This document shows, one piece after another, positions 1 to 7,706 of a stretch of DNA of 64,000 nucleotides (positions are counted from its first letter, which is position 1; each line of letters opens with the position of its first letter). Where the stretch lies: contig NZ_CP138200.1 in NCBI RefSeq assembly GCF_050859025.1, forward strand, positions 434,001 to 498,000. Direction: 5' to 3'. The notes beneath the pieces are model-generated. The model saw nothing but the letters and a program-made list of their open reading frames with translations, did not search any database and was not told the origin of the DNA. Source of the stretch: Wukongibacter sp050859025 (GTDB lineage: Bacteria; Bacillota; Clostridia; Peptostreptococcales; Caminicellaceae). Position numbers and translations under genes: made by a program.

Positions 1-201
1 GTTACTATAAGATTATAGGATTGATTTTTTGTTTGATAGCCGCTTAAAGAAACTTAAGAAACTATTAGTATCTTGTGTATGAGTAAATTTATTTATACTT
101 ATTACATAAATGGGATCGGATAACTAAGTTAATTACATAAACCGATGCACATGTCCTGTTAAAAGCAATAGGCTAGATAAAATATATAGATTATACAGCA
201 T

Positions 202-247
202 CTGCCGAAAGACTGCCGGAAAAGTGCCGCAAGTCAGCCGGTTTTTT
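202..247. repeat. Phased TGCCG-box element, copy 1
   Basis: This GC-rich island in AT-rich DNA contains TGCCG at 203, 214 and 225 and AGCCG at 236, a strict 11-bp period, followed by a run of six T. The same 45-bp sequence recurs at 869 and 1629. There is no strong hairpin: only CCGG/CCGG can pair, across an 18-nt loop. One box per helical turn suggests a protein binding array. The first box, TGCCGAA, fits the Spo0A box consensus TGNCGAA, but that link is inference. No gene is visible in 1-644 apart from this element, a terminator and the hairpin repeat at 458. Confidence 0.8.
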
Positions 248-341
248 AAATAAATATGTATTATAATATAAGATGTAAAGAATTTATAAATAATATCTTA
301 ATATTTTAAATTACATAGTTACTCATAAACTGGACTCAAGG

Positions 342-377
342 TCCCAGAGAAAATTAATTTCATCTGGGATTTTTTAG
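342..377 (+). terminator. Probable rho-independent terminator
   Basis: A TCCCAGA/TCTGGGA stem with an AT-rich loop is followed by TTTTTT. It may end transcription of whatever lies left of the window, before the tail locus. Confidence 0.6.
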
Positions 378-457
378 TGGAGTTATTTTCTTAAGAGAAA
401 TGTGAGTAAAAAAGAGGAGGTCAGTTCTTCGGAAAATTTATTTAATAGAAATTTAAG

Positions 458-580
458 CCAAGATTACCCATAGAAAGTCTAAAAATGTTTATCTATATAG
501 AACGTACTTATAAATCTACATTTGGATTTATAAGTACGTTCTATATAGATGGGTTTTAAATTTTCTATGGAGAATCTTGG
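458..580. repeat. Nested inverted repeat (hairpin family D, copy 1)
   Basis: A perfect 26-bp inverted repeat (491-516 against 525-550) with an 8-nt loop lies inside a second, imperfect 19-bp inverted repeat (458-476 against 562-580). The inner arm contains TATAGAACG and ACTTATAAATCTACA, which recur in the hairpin at 53409. It resembles a small palindromic mobile or REP-type repeat. No coding potential was seen. Confidence 0.75.
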
Positions 581-665
581 CGAATAAATACTTGAAATAA
601 ATAATCTTACAGAATGGTCAAAATCTTAGGGTTTACAAAATAAAATGAAGAAAGGAGTTATGAGA

Positions 666-836
666 GTGCCAAGAATTATAGACTTGTTAGATGATAAAGC
701 AAAGACTAATTTATATAGATTTACAAAGAAATTAATCGAAGATAAGAAGGACTTAACAATAGTACAGGCCATGCAGCAAGATAGCTATAGGCGTATAAAC
801 AGAAGAATTAGGCAAGTTGGATGGAAGGATTACTAA
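666..836 (+). CDS. Small hypothetical protein in the tail locus
   Basis: This short basic protein of about 57 residues has no family that I recognise. An AAAGGAG at 651-657 lies too close to the ATG at 660 and downstream of the ATG at 645, so the GTG at 666 is the best-spaced start; a start at 645 would add 7 residues. It is rich in Lys/Arg with a C-terminal motif RRINRRIRQVGW, which could bind nucleic acid or a partner protein. It lies between two copies of the phased TGCCG element and precedes the scaffold-like gene. Confidence 0.5.
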   Translation: MPRIIDLLDDKAKTNLYRFTKKLIEDKKDLTIVQAMQQDSYRRINRRIRQVGWKDY

Positions 837-868
837 ACAAATTTAGAAATGATATAGGTAAAATAGAA

Positions 869-937
869 CTGCCGAAAGACTGCCGGAAAAGTGCCGCAAG
901 TCAGCCGGTTTTTACTTGAAATCGGTGATATACTTTA
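869..937. repeat. Phased TGCCG-box element, copy 2
   Basis: The 45-bp core is identical to the copy at 202, with boxes at 870, 881, 892 and AGCCG at 903. Here the identity with copy 3 continues about 25 bp beyond the T run (ATCGGTGATATACTTTAA). It lies about 75 bp upstream of the GP20-like gene. Confidence 0.8.
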
Positions 938-1011
938 AAATACCAAAAGATTATTAATAGCTCTTAGGAATTATACATTAATAAGAACCTATTAAAGCAG
1001 GAGGGAAAAGA

Positions 1012-1542
1012 ATGAGAAACTCAAAAGATATCTTAGGTGAGGAACTATATAAAAAGATAAGAGAAAAAGTAGGAGATAGAAAGATAATAATAGATGATGA
1101 AAATTATATCCCAAGGAGTCGACTAAACCAAGTTATTCATCAAAAAAATGTATTCAGAAAAAATATTGAAACCTTAAGCAATCAGTTAGAAGAGATGGCA
1201 GAGAAAATAGAAATAAAGGAACAGCTGATTAAGAGACTTGAAAGCTCTGAGAAAAGATTAATTAAGGAGAATTCTAGAGTCAAAGACATATGCCTGGCTA
1301 ATGCTATTAAGCTGGAAGCATTAAAGATGAATGCCAAGAACATACATGTAGTCAGCAGACTTATAGATAAAACTGGTCTTGAAATCCTCGACGATGGAAG
1401 TGTAAGGGGATTGGAGGAACAACTAAATAAATTGAAGGAAGATCAAAGCAGTTTATTTGGTAGGGATATATTGATATCACTTATGGATATTCAAAACTCA
1501 GTAGGAAATTTGATTCAGAGAAAGCTAACAGAAAATTTGTAG
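1012..1542 (+). CDS. GP20-family phage scaffold protein
   Basis: This 176-residue protein matches the architecture of the phage minor structural protein GP20 family, which acts as a capsid scaffold. The N-terminus has the family pattern LGEELYKKIREKVGDRKIII followed by a YIPRSRL-type segment. Residues 40-105 form a long charged coiled coil, and the C-terminus has the GLEEQLNKLKED..SLF ending. A GGAGGG lies 6-12 bases before the ATG. Such genes normally sit directly before a major capsid gene, but none follows here: the next large gene is a tail terminator. It may be a relic of a deleted head module or may have been kept for another role. The family assignment is by eye from motif order. Confidence 0.75.
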   Translation: MRNSKDILGEELYKKIREKVGDRKIIIDDENYIPRSRLNQVIHQKNVFRKNIETLSNQLEEMAEKIEIKEQLIKRLESSEKRLIKENSRVKDICLANAIKLEALKMNAKNIHVVSRLIDKTGLEILDDGSVRGLEEQLNKLKEDQSSLFGRDILISLMDIQNSVGNLIQRKLTENL

Positions 1543-1628
1543 TTATAGATATCTAGCAGAGAAAATTCTATAGATTTAGGTAGAAAAAGCACTGATTGGC
1601 AGTATTAAAAAACTTAATTACCTATGGA

Positions 1629-1698
1629 CTGCCGAAAGACTGCCGGAAAAGTGCCGCAAGTCAGCCGGTTTTTACTTAGAATCGGTGATATACTTTAA
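1629..1698. repeat. Phased TGCCG-box element, copy 3
   Basis: This is the third copy, with boxes at 1630, 1641, 1652 and AGCCG at 1663. It has the same 3-prime extension as copy 2, with two substitutions. It lies downstream of the scaffold gene and about 270 bp before the tail structural genes. Apart from this element I see no gene or clear hairpin between 1543 and 1898. Confidence 0.8.
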
Positions 1699-1898
1699 GC
1701 TATCAAGAGATTCACTCGTGGCGTTGCACGTTAAAAACGTACCAAAGAGTAAAAAAATGTTAATAGAAGATTCAAAGGATATCCTGATATATTAGAAAGT
1801 AAAAAATTTTAATAAGAAACTAATTTAATAAAGTGCACATAAAAAATTTTTAAAACTATAGTAATGCTACTTTAAGGATCAATAAACCTTGAGGAAGT

Positions 1899-1967
1899 AT
1901 GACCGCAATAGAAAATTTGAAAGACATCAGTATTTACATAGGGCTGCAGCCTGATGTCAAGGAGTGA
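1899..1967 (+). pseudogene. 22-codon stub, possible head-tail connector relic
   Basis: An ATG with a GAGGA at 1891-1895 opens a 22-codon frame that begins MTAIENLKDISIYIGLQP and stops at TGA 1965-1967. The beginning resembles the first helix of gp6/Phage_connect_1-type head-tail connectors, which are normally about 100 residues. If so, this is the 5-prime end of a connector gene cut off by a deletion that also removed the capsid genes. It overlaps the ribosome binding site of the next gene, so it could alternatively act as a leader peptide. Homology is tentative because the stretch is so short. Confidence 0.35.
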
Positions 1968-1972
1968 TAGAA

Positions 1973-2410
1973 GTGAAGCTGATGGAAATTAAAGAAGCAA
2001 TTATCAACAAGCTGACAAATAGCTTTGAGGGCTATAATGTTTATGGTGAGGAGGATGTGGCATCGCTATTGAAGCCAGCCTTAGTACTTAGGGTCTATCC
2101 AATTTCTATGGCTATAGAAAATAAGTACCATAGAAGAAAATTCATTAATGTACAGATATACTATCATTCTGAAAATGGTACAAATGGAGAAGACCTTGAT
2201 ATGATAGATGCACTATATGAAGTATTTGATCCAGTACTGGTTGTAAAAGACAGGATACTTCCGGTAGGCGTCATACACACCCGAGTTAAAGACAATACCT
2301 TAAGGTTGTCCTTTAACCTCGATTTTATAGATAGTATAGAAGAAACAAAATCATACAACTATGAAGAATATGAATTAATGGAAGAATTAGAAATGAAGGA
2401 GGAATTTTAA
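1973..2410 (+). CDS. Phage tail terminator-like protein
   Basis: This protein of about 145 residues has the look of the tail terminator family (DUF6838-type) found just before the sheath gene in Xkd-like clusters. It has an N-terminal helix (MEIKEAIINKL), a YNVYGE segment, then alternating strands and a FDPVLVVKDRILPVG motif. I prefer the GTG at 1973 because AAGGAGTG at 1959-1966 is well placed for it; the GTG at 1964 overlaps the Shine-Dalgarno. The stop overlaps the sheath ATG, indicating translational coupling. The role inferred is capping the tail tube and sheath at the head-proximal end, which in a headless particle would close it. Confidence 0.7.
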   Translation: MKLMEIKEAIINKLTNSFEGYNVYGEEDVASLLKPALVLRVYPISMAIENKYHRRKFINVQIYYHSENGTNGEDLDMIDALYEVFDPVLVVKDRILPVGVIHTRVKDNTLRLSFNLDFIDSIEETKSYNYEEYELMEELEMKEEF

Positions 2411-3468
2411 TGGGATTACCAGAGATACTTATAGAACTTAAAAAACAAGGAACAAGTGCAATAGAGCGTAGTGCAAGAGGTATCGTAGCACTTATATTAA
2501 AGGACGATACAAAGAGCTTTGATACAAAAATATATAAATCATTGACAGAAGTTTCTACAGAGGATTGGACTGCTGATAATAAGGACTATATAGAAAAGAC
2601 CTTTATGGGAACACCTAGCATGGTAATTGTAGAGAGAATAGCAACTACCGATACAGACTATACAAATGGACTTGATAGACTAAGAAATAAAAAGTGGAAC
2701 TATCTAGCGATACCGGGTATCGAGTCAGAAGATGTTACAAATGTTATATCTTGGATTAAAACAGAAAGAGATGTAAATAAGAAAACCTATAAAGTTGTAC
2801 TGCCAGAAGCTGTAGCCGATCACGAAGGAGTTATAAACTTCACAACTAATGATATTAAAGTTGGAGAAAAAACCTATAGTGCAGGTAAATATACATGTAG
2901 AATAGCTGGTATATTAGCAGGTCTTTCTCTTACTAGGAGTGCTACCTATTATGAATTAAGCGAGGTAGAAAGTATAACAGAATCAACAGATCCAAATGCT
3001 GACATAGACAGCGGTCAACTAATCCTTATCAATGATGGAACTAAAATTAAGATTGGTAGGGGGATTAACTCTCTTACTACAACTACTGCAAATAAAACTG
3101 AGGAATTCAAAAAAATAAAAATAATAGATGCTGTAGACTTTATCCGTGATGATATTAGAGATATATTTGACGATGCTTATGTCGGAAAGGTTATCAACTC
3201 ATACGACAATAAGATATTATTCTTATCAGCAGTTAATTCCTACTTAGGAGAGCTAGAGAGATTAGGGGTATTGGATGATGCCTACGATAACAAAGCAGAA
3301 ATAAACCTAGAAACCCAAAGGCTATATCTTCAATCTAAGGGTGTTGATATAGATGCTTTAAAAGAACAAGAGATAAAAGAATACAATAGTGGAAGCAAGT
3401 TGTTCGCAAAAGCTCAAATAAGATTCTTAGATGCTATGGAAGATCTACAGATGGAAATATTTATATAG
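2410..3468 (+). CDS. xkdK: Contractile tail sheath protein (XkdK-like)
   Basis: At 352 residues this is the length of PBSX XkdK-type sheath subunits. The N-terminal region has the typical IELKKQGTSAIERSARGIVA opening. The middle contains the variable lobe (VINFTTNDIKVGEKTYSAG), and the conserved C-terminal core includes KIIDAVDFIRDDIRDIFDDAYVGKV, the handshake and sheath-stacking region of the family. The start overlaps the previous stop and the tube gene follows after 13 bases. The sheath makes this a myovirus-type, contractile particle. Confidence 0.93.
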   Translation: MGLPEILIELKKQGTSAIERSARGIVALILKDDTKSFDTKIYKSLTEVSTEDWTADNKDYIEKTFMGTPSMVIVERIATTDTDYTNGLDRLRNKKWNYLAIPGIESEDVTNVISWIKTERDVNKKTYKVVLPEAVADHEGVINFTTNDIKVGEKTYSAGKYTCRIAGILAGLSLTRSATYYELSEVESITESTDPNADIDSGQLILINDGTKIKIGRGINSLTTTTANKTEEFKKIKIIDAVDFIRDDIRDIFDDAYVGKVINSYDNKILFLSAVNSYLGELERLGVLDDAYDNKAEINLETQRLYLQSKGVDIDALKEQEIKEYNSGSKLFAKAQIRFLDAMEDLQMEIFI

Positions 3469-3481
3469 GAGGTAATGGAAT

Positions 3482-3928
3482 ATGGCAAATAAAATAACTG
3501 GAAATAGAGTGATTAATGGTACATGGGGAGAAATTTGGATTGATGGAGAAAAGGTTAGTGAGCTTATAGGGCTACAGGCAAAGGTTAATTTTACAAAAGA
3601 AGATGTAAATATGTGTGGAGTACTTGCTAAGGATACAAAGGTAACAGGTTGGGAAGGCACAGGAACATTAAGAATGCACAAGACAAGCTCTCGTATGGCA
3701 ATGAAGTTAGGTGAAGAGATTAAAAAGGGAAAAGATATACGTTTCGAGATTATATCGAAATTGGCTGATCCCGATACTATCAATGCTCAGGCAGAAAGAA
3801 TCGTATTAAAAAATGTTAGCTTTGATGATCTAACCTTAATTGATTTTGAAGCCAAAGCATTAGGTCAGGTAGAGTGTCCATTTACATTCACAGATTACGA
3901 TTTTATTGATTTAATTAAGCCAGAATAG
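3482..3928 (+). CDS. xkdM: Tail tube protein (XkdM-like)
   Basis: This 148-residue protein corresponds in size, order and pattern to the PBSX core tail protein XkdM, which polymerises into the inner tube under the sheath. The N-terminus NGTWGEIWIDGEKVSE and the middle VTGWEGTGTLRMHKTSSR are recognisable family landmarks, and the C-terminus ends in a conserved QVECPFTFTDYDFIDL. AGGAGG at 3467-3472 provides a strong ribosome binding site. It sits between sheath and chaperone genes in the standard order. Confidence 0.92.
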   Translation: MANKITGNRVINGTWGEIWIDGEKVSELIGLQAKVNFTKEDVNMCGVLAKDTKVTGWEGTGTLRMHKTSSRMAMKLGEEIKKGKDIRFEIISKLADPDTINAQAERIVLKNVSFDDLTLIDFEAKALGQVECPFTFTDYDFIDLIKPE

Positions 3929-3939
3929 GAGTGATATAG

Positions 3940-4338
3940 ATGAATACATTGGATTTATTGTTAGGTATGGATGAGGCTAAACTAAAGAAACCTGTTAAAG
4001 AGGTTGAAATAAAGAGATTATCAGAGATTACCGGACAAAAGACAATTTTTAGTATTGAGGCTATCAGCCCAATAAAGATGGAAGAAATTCAAGATTTTGC
4101 CATTGATATGAAAACAAAAAACATTAATGTAGGTGAAATGCAAATTTTAACAGTAATTGAAGGTATAAAGGATCCAAATTTAAAATCAAAGGAACTCATG
4201 GAGAAGTTTCAAGTATATACTCCTAAGGATTTAATTAGGAAGATTCTTCTTCCTGGAGAAATCCTGACACTATACAATATGATTGGAGAGCTTAGTGGAT
4301 TTGATGGCGGGGCGGTAGAAGAGGTAAAAAACTCATAA
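3940..4338 (+). CDS. xkdN: Tail assembly chaperone, zero-frame product (XkdN-like)
   Basis: This 132-residue protein resembles XkdN, the chaperone that escorts the tape measure during tail assembly. It lies between tube and tape measure as expected. Its end carries the heptamer A AAA AAC in the zero frame, two codons before its TAA, so a fraction of ribosomes should continue in the -1 frame (see the longer product). The functional assignment is from gene order, length and the frameshift feature typical of this gene in lambda (G/GT) and Gram-positive phages. Confidence 0.88.
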   Translation: MNTLDLLLGMDEAKLKKPVKEVEIKRLSEITGQKTIFSIEAISPIKMEEIQDFAIDMKTKNINVGEMQILTVIEGIKDPNLKSKELMEKFQVYTPKDLIRKILLPGEILTLYNMIGELSGFDGGAVEEVKNS

Positions 4339-4490
4339 AAACAGATGGTCTAACCCAAATGATGTATTATTATTGGAGGACAAAGGGTATAAGACCTTCT
4401 GTATTTTATAACCTTCCCAAAGGAGAGTTGATGGTAATTACAGCCTTTTTCGAAGAAGAAATCAAGGAAAAAGAGAGACTATCGAAGTAA
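3940..4490 (+). CDS. Frameshifted tail assembly chaperone (G-T type fusion)
   Basis: Slipping back one base at 4326-4332 joins the first 131 residues to 52 more, beginning LIKTDGLTQMMYYYWRTKGI and ending KEKERLSK at the TAA 4488-4490, for about 183 residues. The extension reads openly across 4333-4490 and has the Y-Y-W aromatic cluster often seen in such T-domains. It has no ribosome binding site or start of its own that would suit an independent gene, which supports frameshifting. By analogy with lambda gpGT the long form binds the tape measure while the short form coats it. Confidence 0.75.
4326..4396 (+). promoter_or_regulatory. Programmed -1 ribosomal frameshift signal
   Basis: The slippery heptamer A_AAA_AAC lies in the correct zero-frame phase (GTA AAA AAC). 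Downstream, GGTCT at 4347-4351 can pair with AGACC at 4392-4396, and ACCC at 4353-4356 with GGGT at 4385-4388. This gives a stem about 14 nt after the heptamer, somewhat further than usual. The zero-frame stop at 4336 lies inside the spacer. Confidence 0.78.
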
Positions 4491-4538
4491 GATTTACCTA
4501 TTATTGCTTTAAAATATAAATAATCTATGCTCAATTGT

Positions 4539-4584
4539 GATAATAAAAGCATTTCTTATATAAGGATGCTTTTATTATCTTTTT
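4539..4584 (+). terminator. Hairpin with T tract before the tape measure
   Basis: A perfect 14-bp stem (4539-4552 with 4566-4579) is followed by TTTTT. It lies inside the tail operon and may attenuate rather than end transcription, lowering tape measure relative to sheath and tube. Confidence 0.75.
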
Positions 4585-4599
4585 AAAGGTGGTGAATGA

Positions 4600-6264
4600 A
4601 TGAGTGACTTATTTAGCAGTAGTATGTCTAAAACAGTTAACATGTATGACCAAATGACAAAAACTATAGGAAAATATACAAAGGATATACAAAAGACCAT
4701 TGATAAGGTTAATAAGCTAAATCTAGAAGTTGGTGGTATTGATGAAGCTATACTATCTTTTCAAGCCTATGGAAGTGAGGGCGATAAAAGTCTATCAGCT
4801 GTAGGAGATATCCTATCATCTATGGGAAGTGTATTCTCCGATACCGTATCAAAGATGAAAGAAGTCGAGGAACTATCTGAAATTGCAGGTAGTATCAGCG
4901 TAGTAGGTGATACTCTTAATACTGCTGCTGGAGCAGTACAGACAGCGGGAAATATGATAGACATAGTAACGGATTCTTCTAGTACAGCCACAGATAAGAT
5001 GAATGCAATGGCGGTTACAGTCTATGAAATAGCAGATACAATAAATTCCCTAGGAGATTCAAATAGCACGGTGGCGGCAACCTTTTCATCGGTAGCCGAT
5101 ACCATAACCTCAGCATCGGATTCTACAGCTTCAGTAATTGGAACAATAAGCACTGTAACTGACACAATAGGAACAGTAAAGGATACCATTAGTAACATAG
5201 AGACAACTATCGGTGCAGCCGGTAATGCAATGGGAATTACAGGGAATATGATTGGTACAATAACAGATTCCTCAGCATCAGCTGCAGATAAAATGAATGC
5301 AGTAAAAGAAACTATAGGTGCAGTATCTCAGACTATAGGTGCAGTATCAGAATCTACTAAAACGGCTATTGATACCATTGGAACAATAACCGGTACCATT
5401 GATGAGGTGAAGAATACCGTTGGCGGCATAACAGATACTTTTAAAAGCGCAAAGGAAACAATGAATACAGTAAAAGGTGCAGTAAATAATATGAAACAAG
5501 CTAATGAAAAGCTAACAATAGTTACAAAGCTCCAAGCAATATCTCAAAAAGCTTTGAATCTAGTAATGAATGCCAATCCAATGGGATTAATTATTACAGC
5601 TGTAGGACTACTAATTGCTGCTGGAATAGCTTTGTATCAGAACTGGGATGTAGTTAGAGAAAAGGCTCAGGTTTTATGGGATAATCTAGTAGTTATTTGG
5701 GATATGATAAAGCAATATACCAGTGAGATATGGGAAGGACTTAAAGAAACTATTGCAGTGGCAATAGAAACAGTAAAGGAAGTAATATCTGGATTTGCTG
5801 AAGTTATATTTGGAATATGGGATAGCATAAAAACCAGTACCCTAGAGATTTGGGAGGGTATAAAGACCTCAATTACAGATGTATTTACAAATATATTTGA
5901 GACAGTAACGGGATTTAAAACTAAAATTATTGAAATATGGGAGGATATCAAGAAATTTTTGAAAAATCCTATTGGAGGAACAGTAGAATTAGTAAAGAAA
6001 ATGGTAGGCGATGACCAAGAGAATACTACGAAAAGATCAACAAAGAATGCTTGGGGAATAAGAAGAGTTCCAAGGGATAATTATAATGCAGTACTCCACG
6101 AGGGAGAAAGAGTTCTCACTAAAAGAGAGGCAAATCAAGTTGATAATGTAAGAGCAGTAGCAGGCAACAATATCAGTATCAATATTAATGGATATAATAA
6201 ATCAACAAACGAGATTGTAAATGAATTAGTGCCAAGACTAAAGCTTGCACTAGCAAATGTGTAA
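4600..6264 (+). CDS. Tail tape measure protein
   Basis: This 554-residue protein follows the chaperone and fits the tape measure role. Residues 60-300 are a low-complexity helical array rich in Thr, Ser, Ile and Asp with repeating units such as TIGTVKDTISNIETTIGAAG. A hydrophobic segment lies at 329-345 (GLIITAVGLLIAAGIAL). Residues 350-460 contain several copies of an EIWEGIK/TIWDSIK motif, and a conserved-looking C-terminal tail follows. At roughly 0.15 nm per residue the tail would be about 80 nm, short for a contractile tail. GGTGGTGAATGA provides the ribosome site. The preceding hairpin may limit expression. Confidence 0.85.
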   Translation: MSDLFSSSMSKTVNMYDQMTKTIGKYTKDIQKTIDKVNKLNLEVGGIDEAILSFQAYGSEGDKSLSAVGDILSSMGSVFSDTVSKMKEVEELSEIAGSISVVGDTLNTAAGAVQTAGNMIDIVTDSSSTATDKMNAMAVTVYEIADTINSLGDSNSTVAATFSSVADTITSASDSTASVIGTISTVTDTIGTVKDTISNIETTIGAAGNAMGITGNMIGTITDSSASAADKMNAVKETIGAVSQTIGAVSESTKTAIDTIGTITGTIDEVKNTVGGITDTFKSAKETMNTVKGAVNNMKQANEKLTIVTKLQAISQKALNLVMNANPMGLIITAVGLLIAAGIALYQNWDVVREKAQVLWDNLVVIWDMIKQYTSEIWEGLKETIAVAIETVKEVISGFAEVIFGIWDSIKTSTLEIWEGIKTSITDVFTNIFETVTGFKTKIIEIWEDIKKFLKNPIGGTVELVKKMVGDDQENTTKRSTKNAWGIRRVPRDNYNAVLHEGERVLTKREANQVDNVRAVAGNNISININGYNKSTNEIVNELVPRLKLALANV

Positions 6265-6277
6265 AGGAGGACAGAAA

Positions 6278-6727
6278 ATGGATATATTCCTATCGGTAAA
6301 CAATAGAGAGCAAGTAATAAAACTTCCTGTTCTTCCAGCAGAGTTCAGAATACAATCAGGAATGAAAAATGAAATTTACGATGTAATAAGCCAAGGGGAG
6401 GTCAAACTAATAGGTATGCCTTCGTTGAAATCAATAACTCTAGAAGCATTTTTCCCAAACAAAGGCTATTCATTTTTGAGGGATGATGAATACAAGGGCT
6501 GGAGATACGTTGAGATGATAGAAGAATGGAAGTCGAGAAGAGTTCCTATACGACTAATCATATCAAAAAAAGATGCAAAAAGTATTGAGGACTCCTCAGA
6601 TATTATAAATATGGCCTGTACAATTGAGACCTTTGAATATGGGGTTCGAGATGGTACTGGAGATATATACTATACCCTTACTCTACAAGAGTTTAAGTTC
6701 ATAGAGCTAGAGCAAAAGGGGGTATAA
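6278..6727 (+). CDS. xkdP: XkdP-like baseplate/hub protein without LysM
   Basis: This protein of about 149 residues matches the N-terminal domain of PBSX XkdP: the opening IKLPVLPAEFRIQSGMKNE, then VKLIGMPSLKSITLEAFFP and a C-terminal YTLTLQEFKFIEL. PBSX XkdP is longer and ends in a LysM peptidoglycan-binding domain; that domain is absent here. AAGGAGG at 6263-6269 points to the ATG at 6278. The TAA lies two bases before the next ATG. Confidence 0.82.
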   Translation: MDIFLSVNNREQVIKLPVLPAEFRIQSGMKNEIYDVISQGEVKLIGMPSLKSITLEAFFPNKGYSFLRDDEYKGWRYVEMIEEWKSRRVPIRLIISKKDAKSIEDSSDIINMACTIETFEYGVRDGTGDIYYTLTLQEFKFIELEQKGV

Positions 6728-6728
6728 T

Positions 6729-7706
6729 ATGCATGAGTTATTTATTACATCAGGTAGTGTAGAAACTAATATAACACCTTTAGTTGGGGAAATATCATGG
6801 AGAAGTAGTATAGAAGAATTGGGTGAACAACTGAATTTTAATATAATCTTTAATGATGATAGATATTTTCCAGATAATCCTGTAGATTTAGGAAGTATAG
6901 TTAGGCTAATAAATAATGGAGAGGAAATCTTTAGAGGTATTGTTATAGATGAACAAAGAAATGGAAGAGGAATTATAAGCTATACCTGTTTTGACTATGC
7001 CTTTTACTTGAATAAAAGTAAAGAAATCTATCAATTTAATGGAGTATCAGCAAAGAAGGCAATAGAGACTATTTTAGGAAATTTCCCAGTGCCTATAGAT
7101 ATAGGAAAAATAGCACCCATGCCTACAATCATTTTGAAAATATATAATGATATGATTATAAGTGACATTATCAAGGATATTATAGATATAGTTGAAAAGG
7201 AACGAGGGAATAAGTATAGGCTTGAGATGAAGCAAGGAAGGCTTTACATAGAAGAGCAGAATAATCTAGTTATAGAGCCTACATTTAAATTTGCTGATAA
7301 TATACAACCCTACGAAATAGCTAGATCAATATCTAATCCTAGTAGAAAAAGAACTATAGAAAACATGAAAAACAGCGTTAAAATCATATCTGATGGTAGA
7401 GTTCTTTATGAAGCAAGAGATAATTCACTTGTAAATAAGTATGGACTTCTACAGGAAGTTAAATCGGCAGATGGAAAAAATAGCGCAGAAGCAAGAAACA
7501 TGGCTAACAATATGCTTGAGGAGCTTGGCAAAATATTTGAAGAAAACTCAGTGGAAATGATAGGTAGTGATGAGGTTAGAGCAGGAAGGCTTATTCAGAT
7601 AGAAGAGCCACTAACAGGAATGTCGGGAAAGTATCTCATTAAAGATGTAAACCATACATTGAAAAACGGTATACATCGTATGCAAGTAGGATTAGGGGTG
7701 ATATAA
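6729..7706 (+). CDS. xkdQ: Baseplate hub protein (XkdQ / gpD-like)
   Basis: At 325 residues this is the PBSX XkdQ homologue, a late-control gpD/gp27-like hub that connects tube and baseplate. Recognisable features are an N-terminal beta domain (ITPLVGEISWRSS, then FRGIVIDEQRNGRGIISYTC), a middle SAKKAIETILGNFPVPI segment, and a C-terminal MSGKYLIKDVNHTLKNGIHR that closes the hub fold. It sits in the normal position between XkdP and the DUF2577 gene, with an overlapping stop/start on the downstream side. Confidence 0.88.
   Translation: MHELFITSGSVETNITPLVGEISWRSSIEELGEQLNFNIIFNDDRYFPDNPVDLGSIVRLINNGEEIFRGIVIDEQRNGRGIISYTCFDYAFYLNKSKEIYQFNGVSAKKAIETILGNFPVPIDIGKIAPMPTIILKIYNDMIISDIIKDIIDIVEKERGNKYRLEMKQGRLYIEEQNNLVIEPTFKFADNIQPYEIARSISNPSRKRTIENMKNSVKIISDGRVLYEARDNSLVNKYGLLQEVKSADGKNSAEARNMANNMLEELGKIFEENSVEMIGSDEVRAGRLIQIEEPLTGMSGKYLIKDVNHTLKNGIHRMQVGLGVI

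Noticed and set aside
202..247. Phased element as an intrinsic terminator because it ends in a T run
   Set aside because: Only CCGG/CCGG pairs across an 18-nt loop; no CGGC complement to the GCCG boxes exists, so the stem is too weak.
202..1698. Repeated 45-bp GC-rich element as a CRISPR array
   Set aside because: Copies are hundreds of bases apart with genes between them; there are no regular spacers and no cas genes.
5667..5951. Minus-strand frame within the tape measure gene
   Set aside because: No start signal; shadow of the repetitive tape measure.
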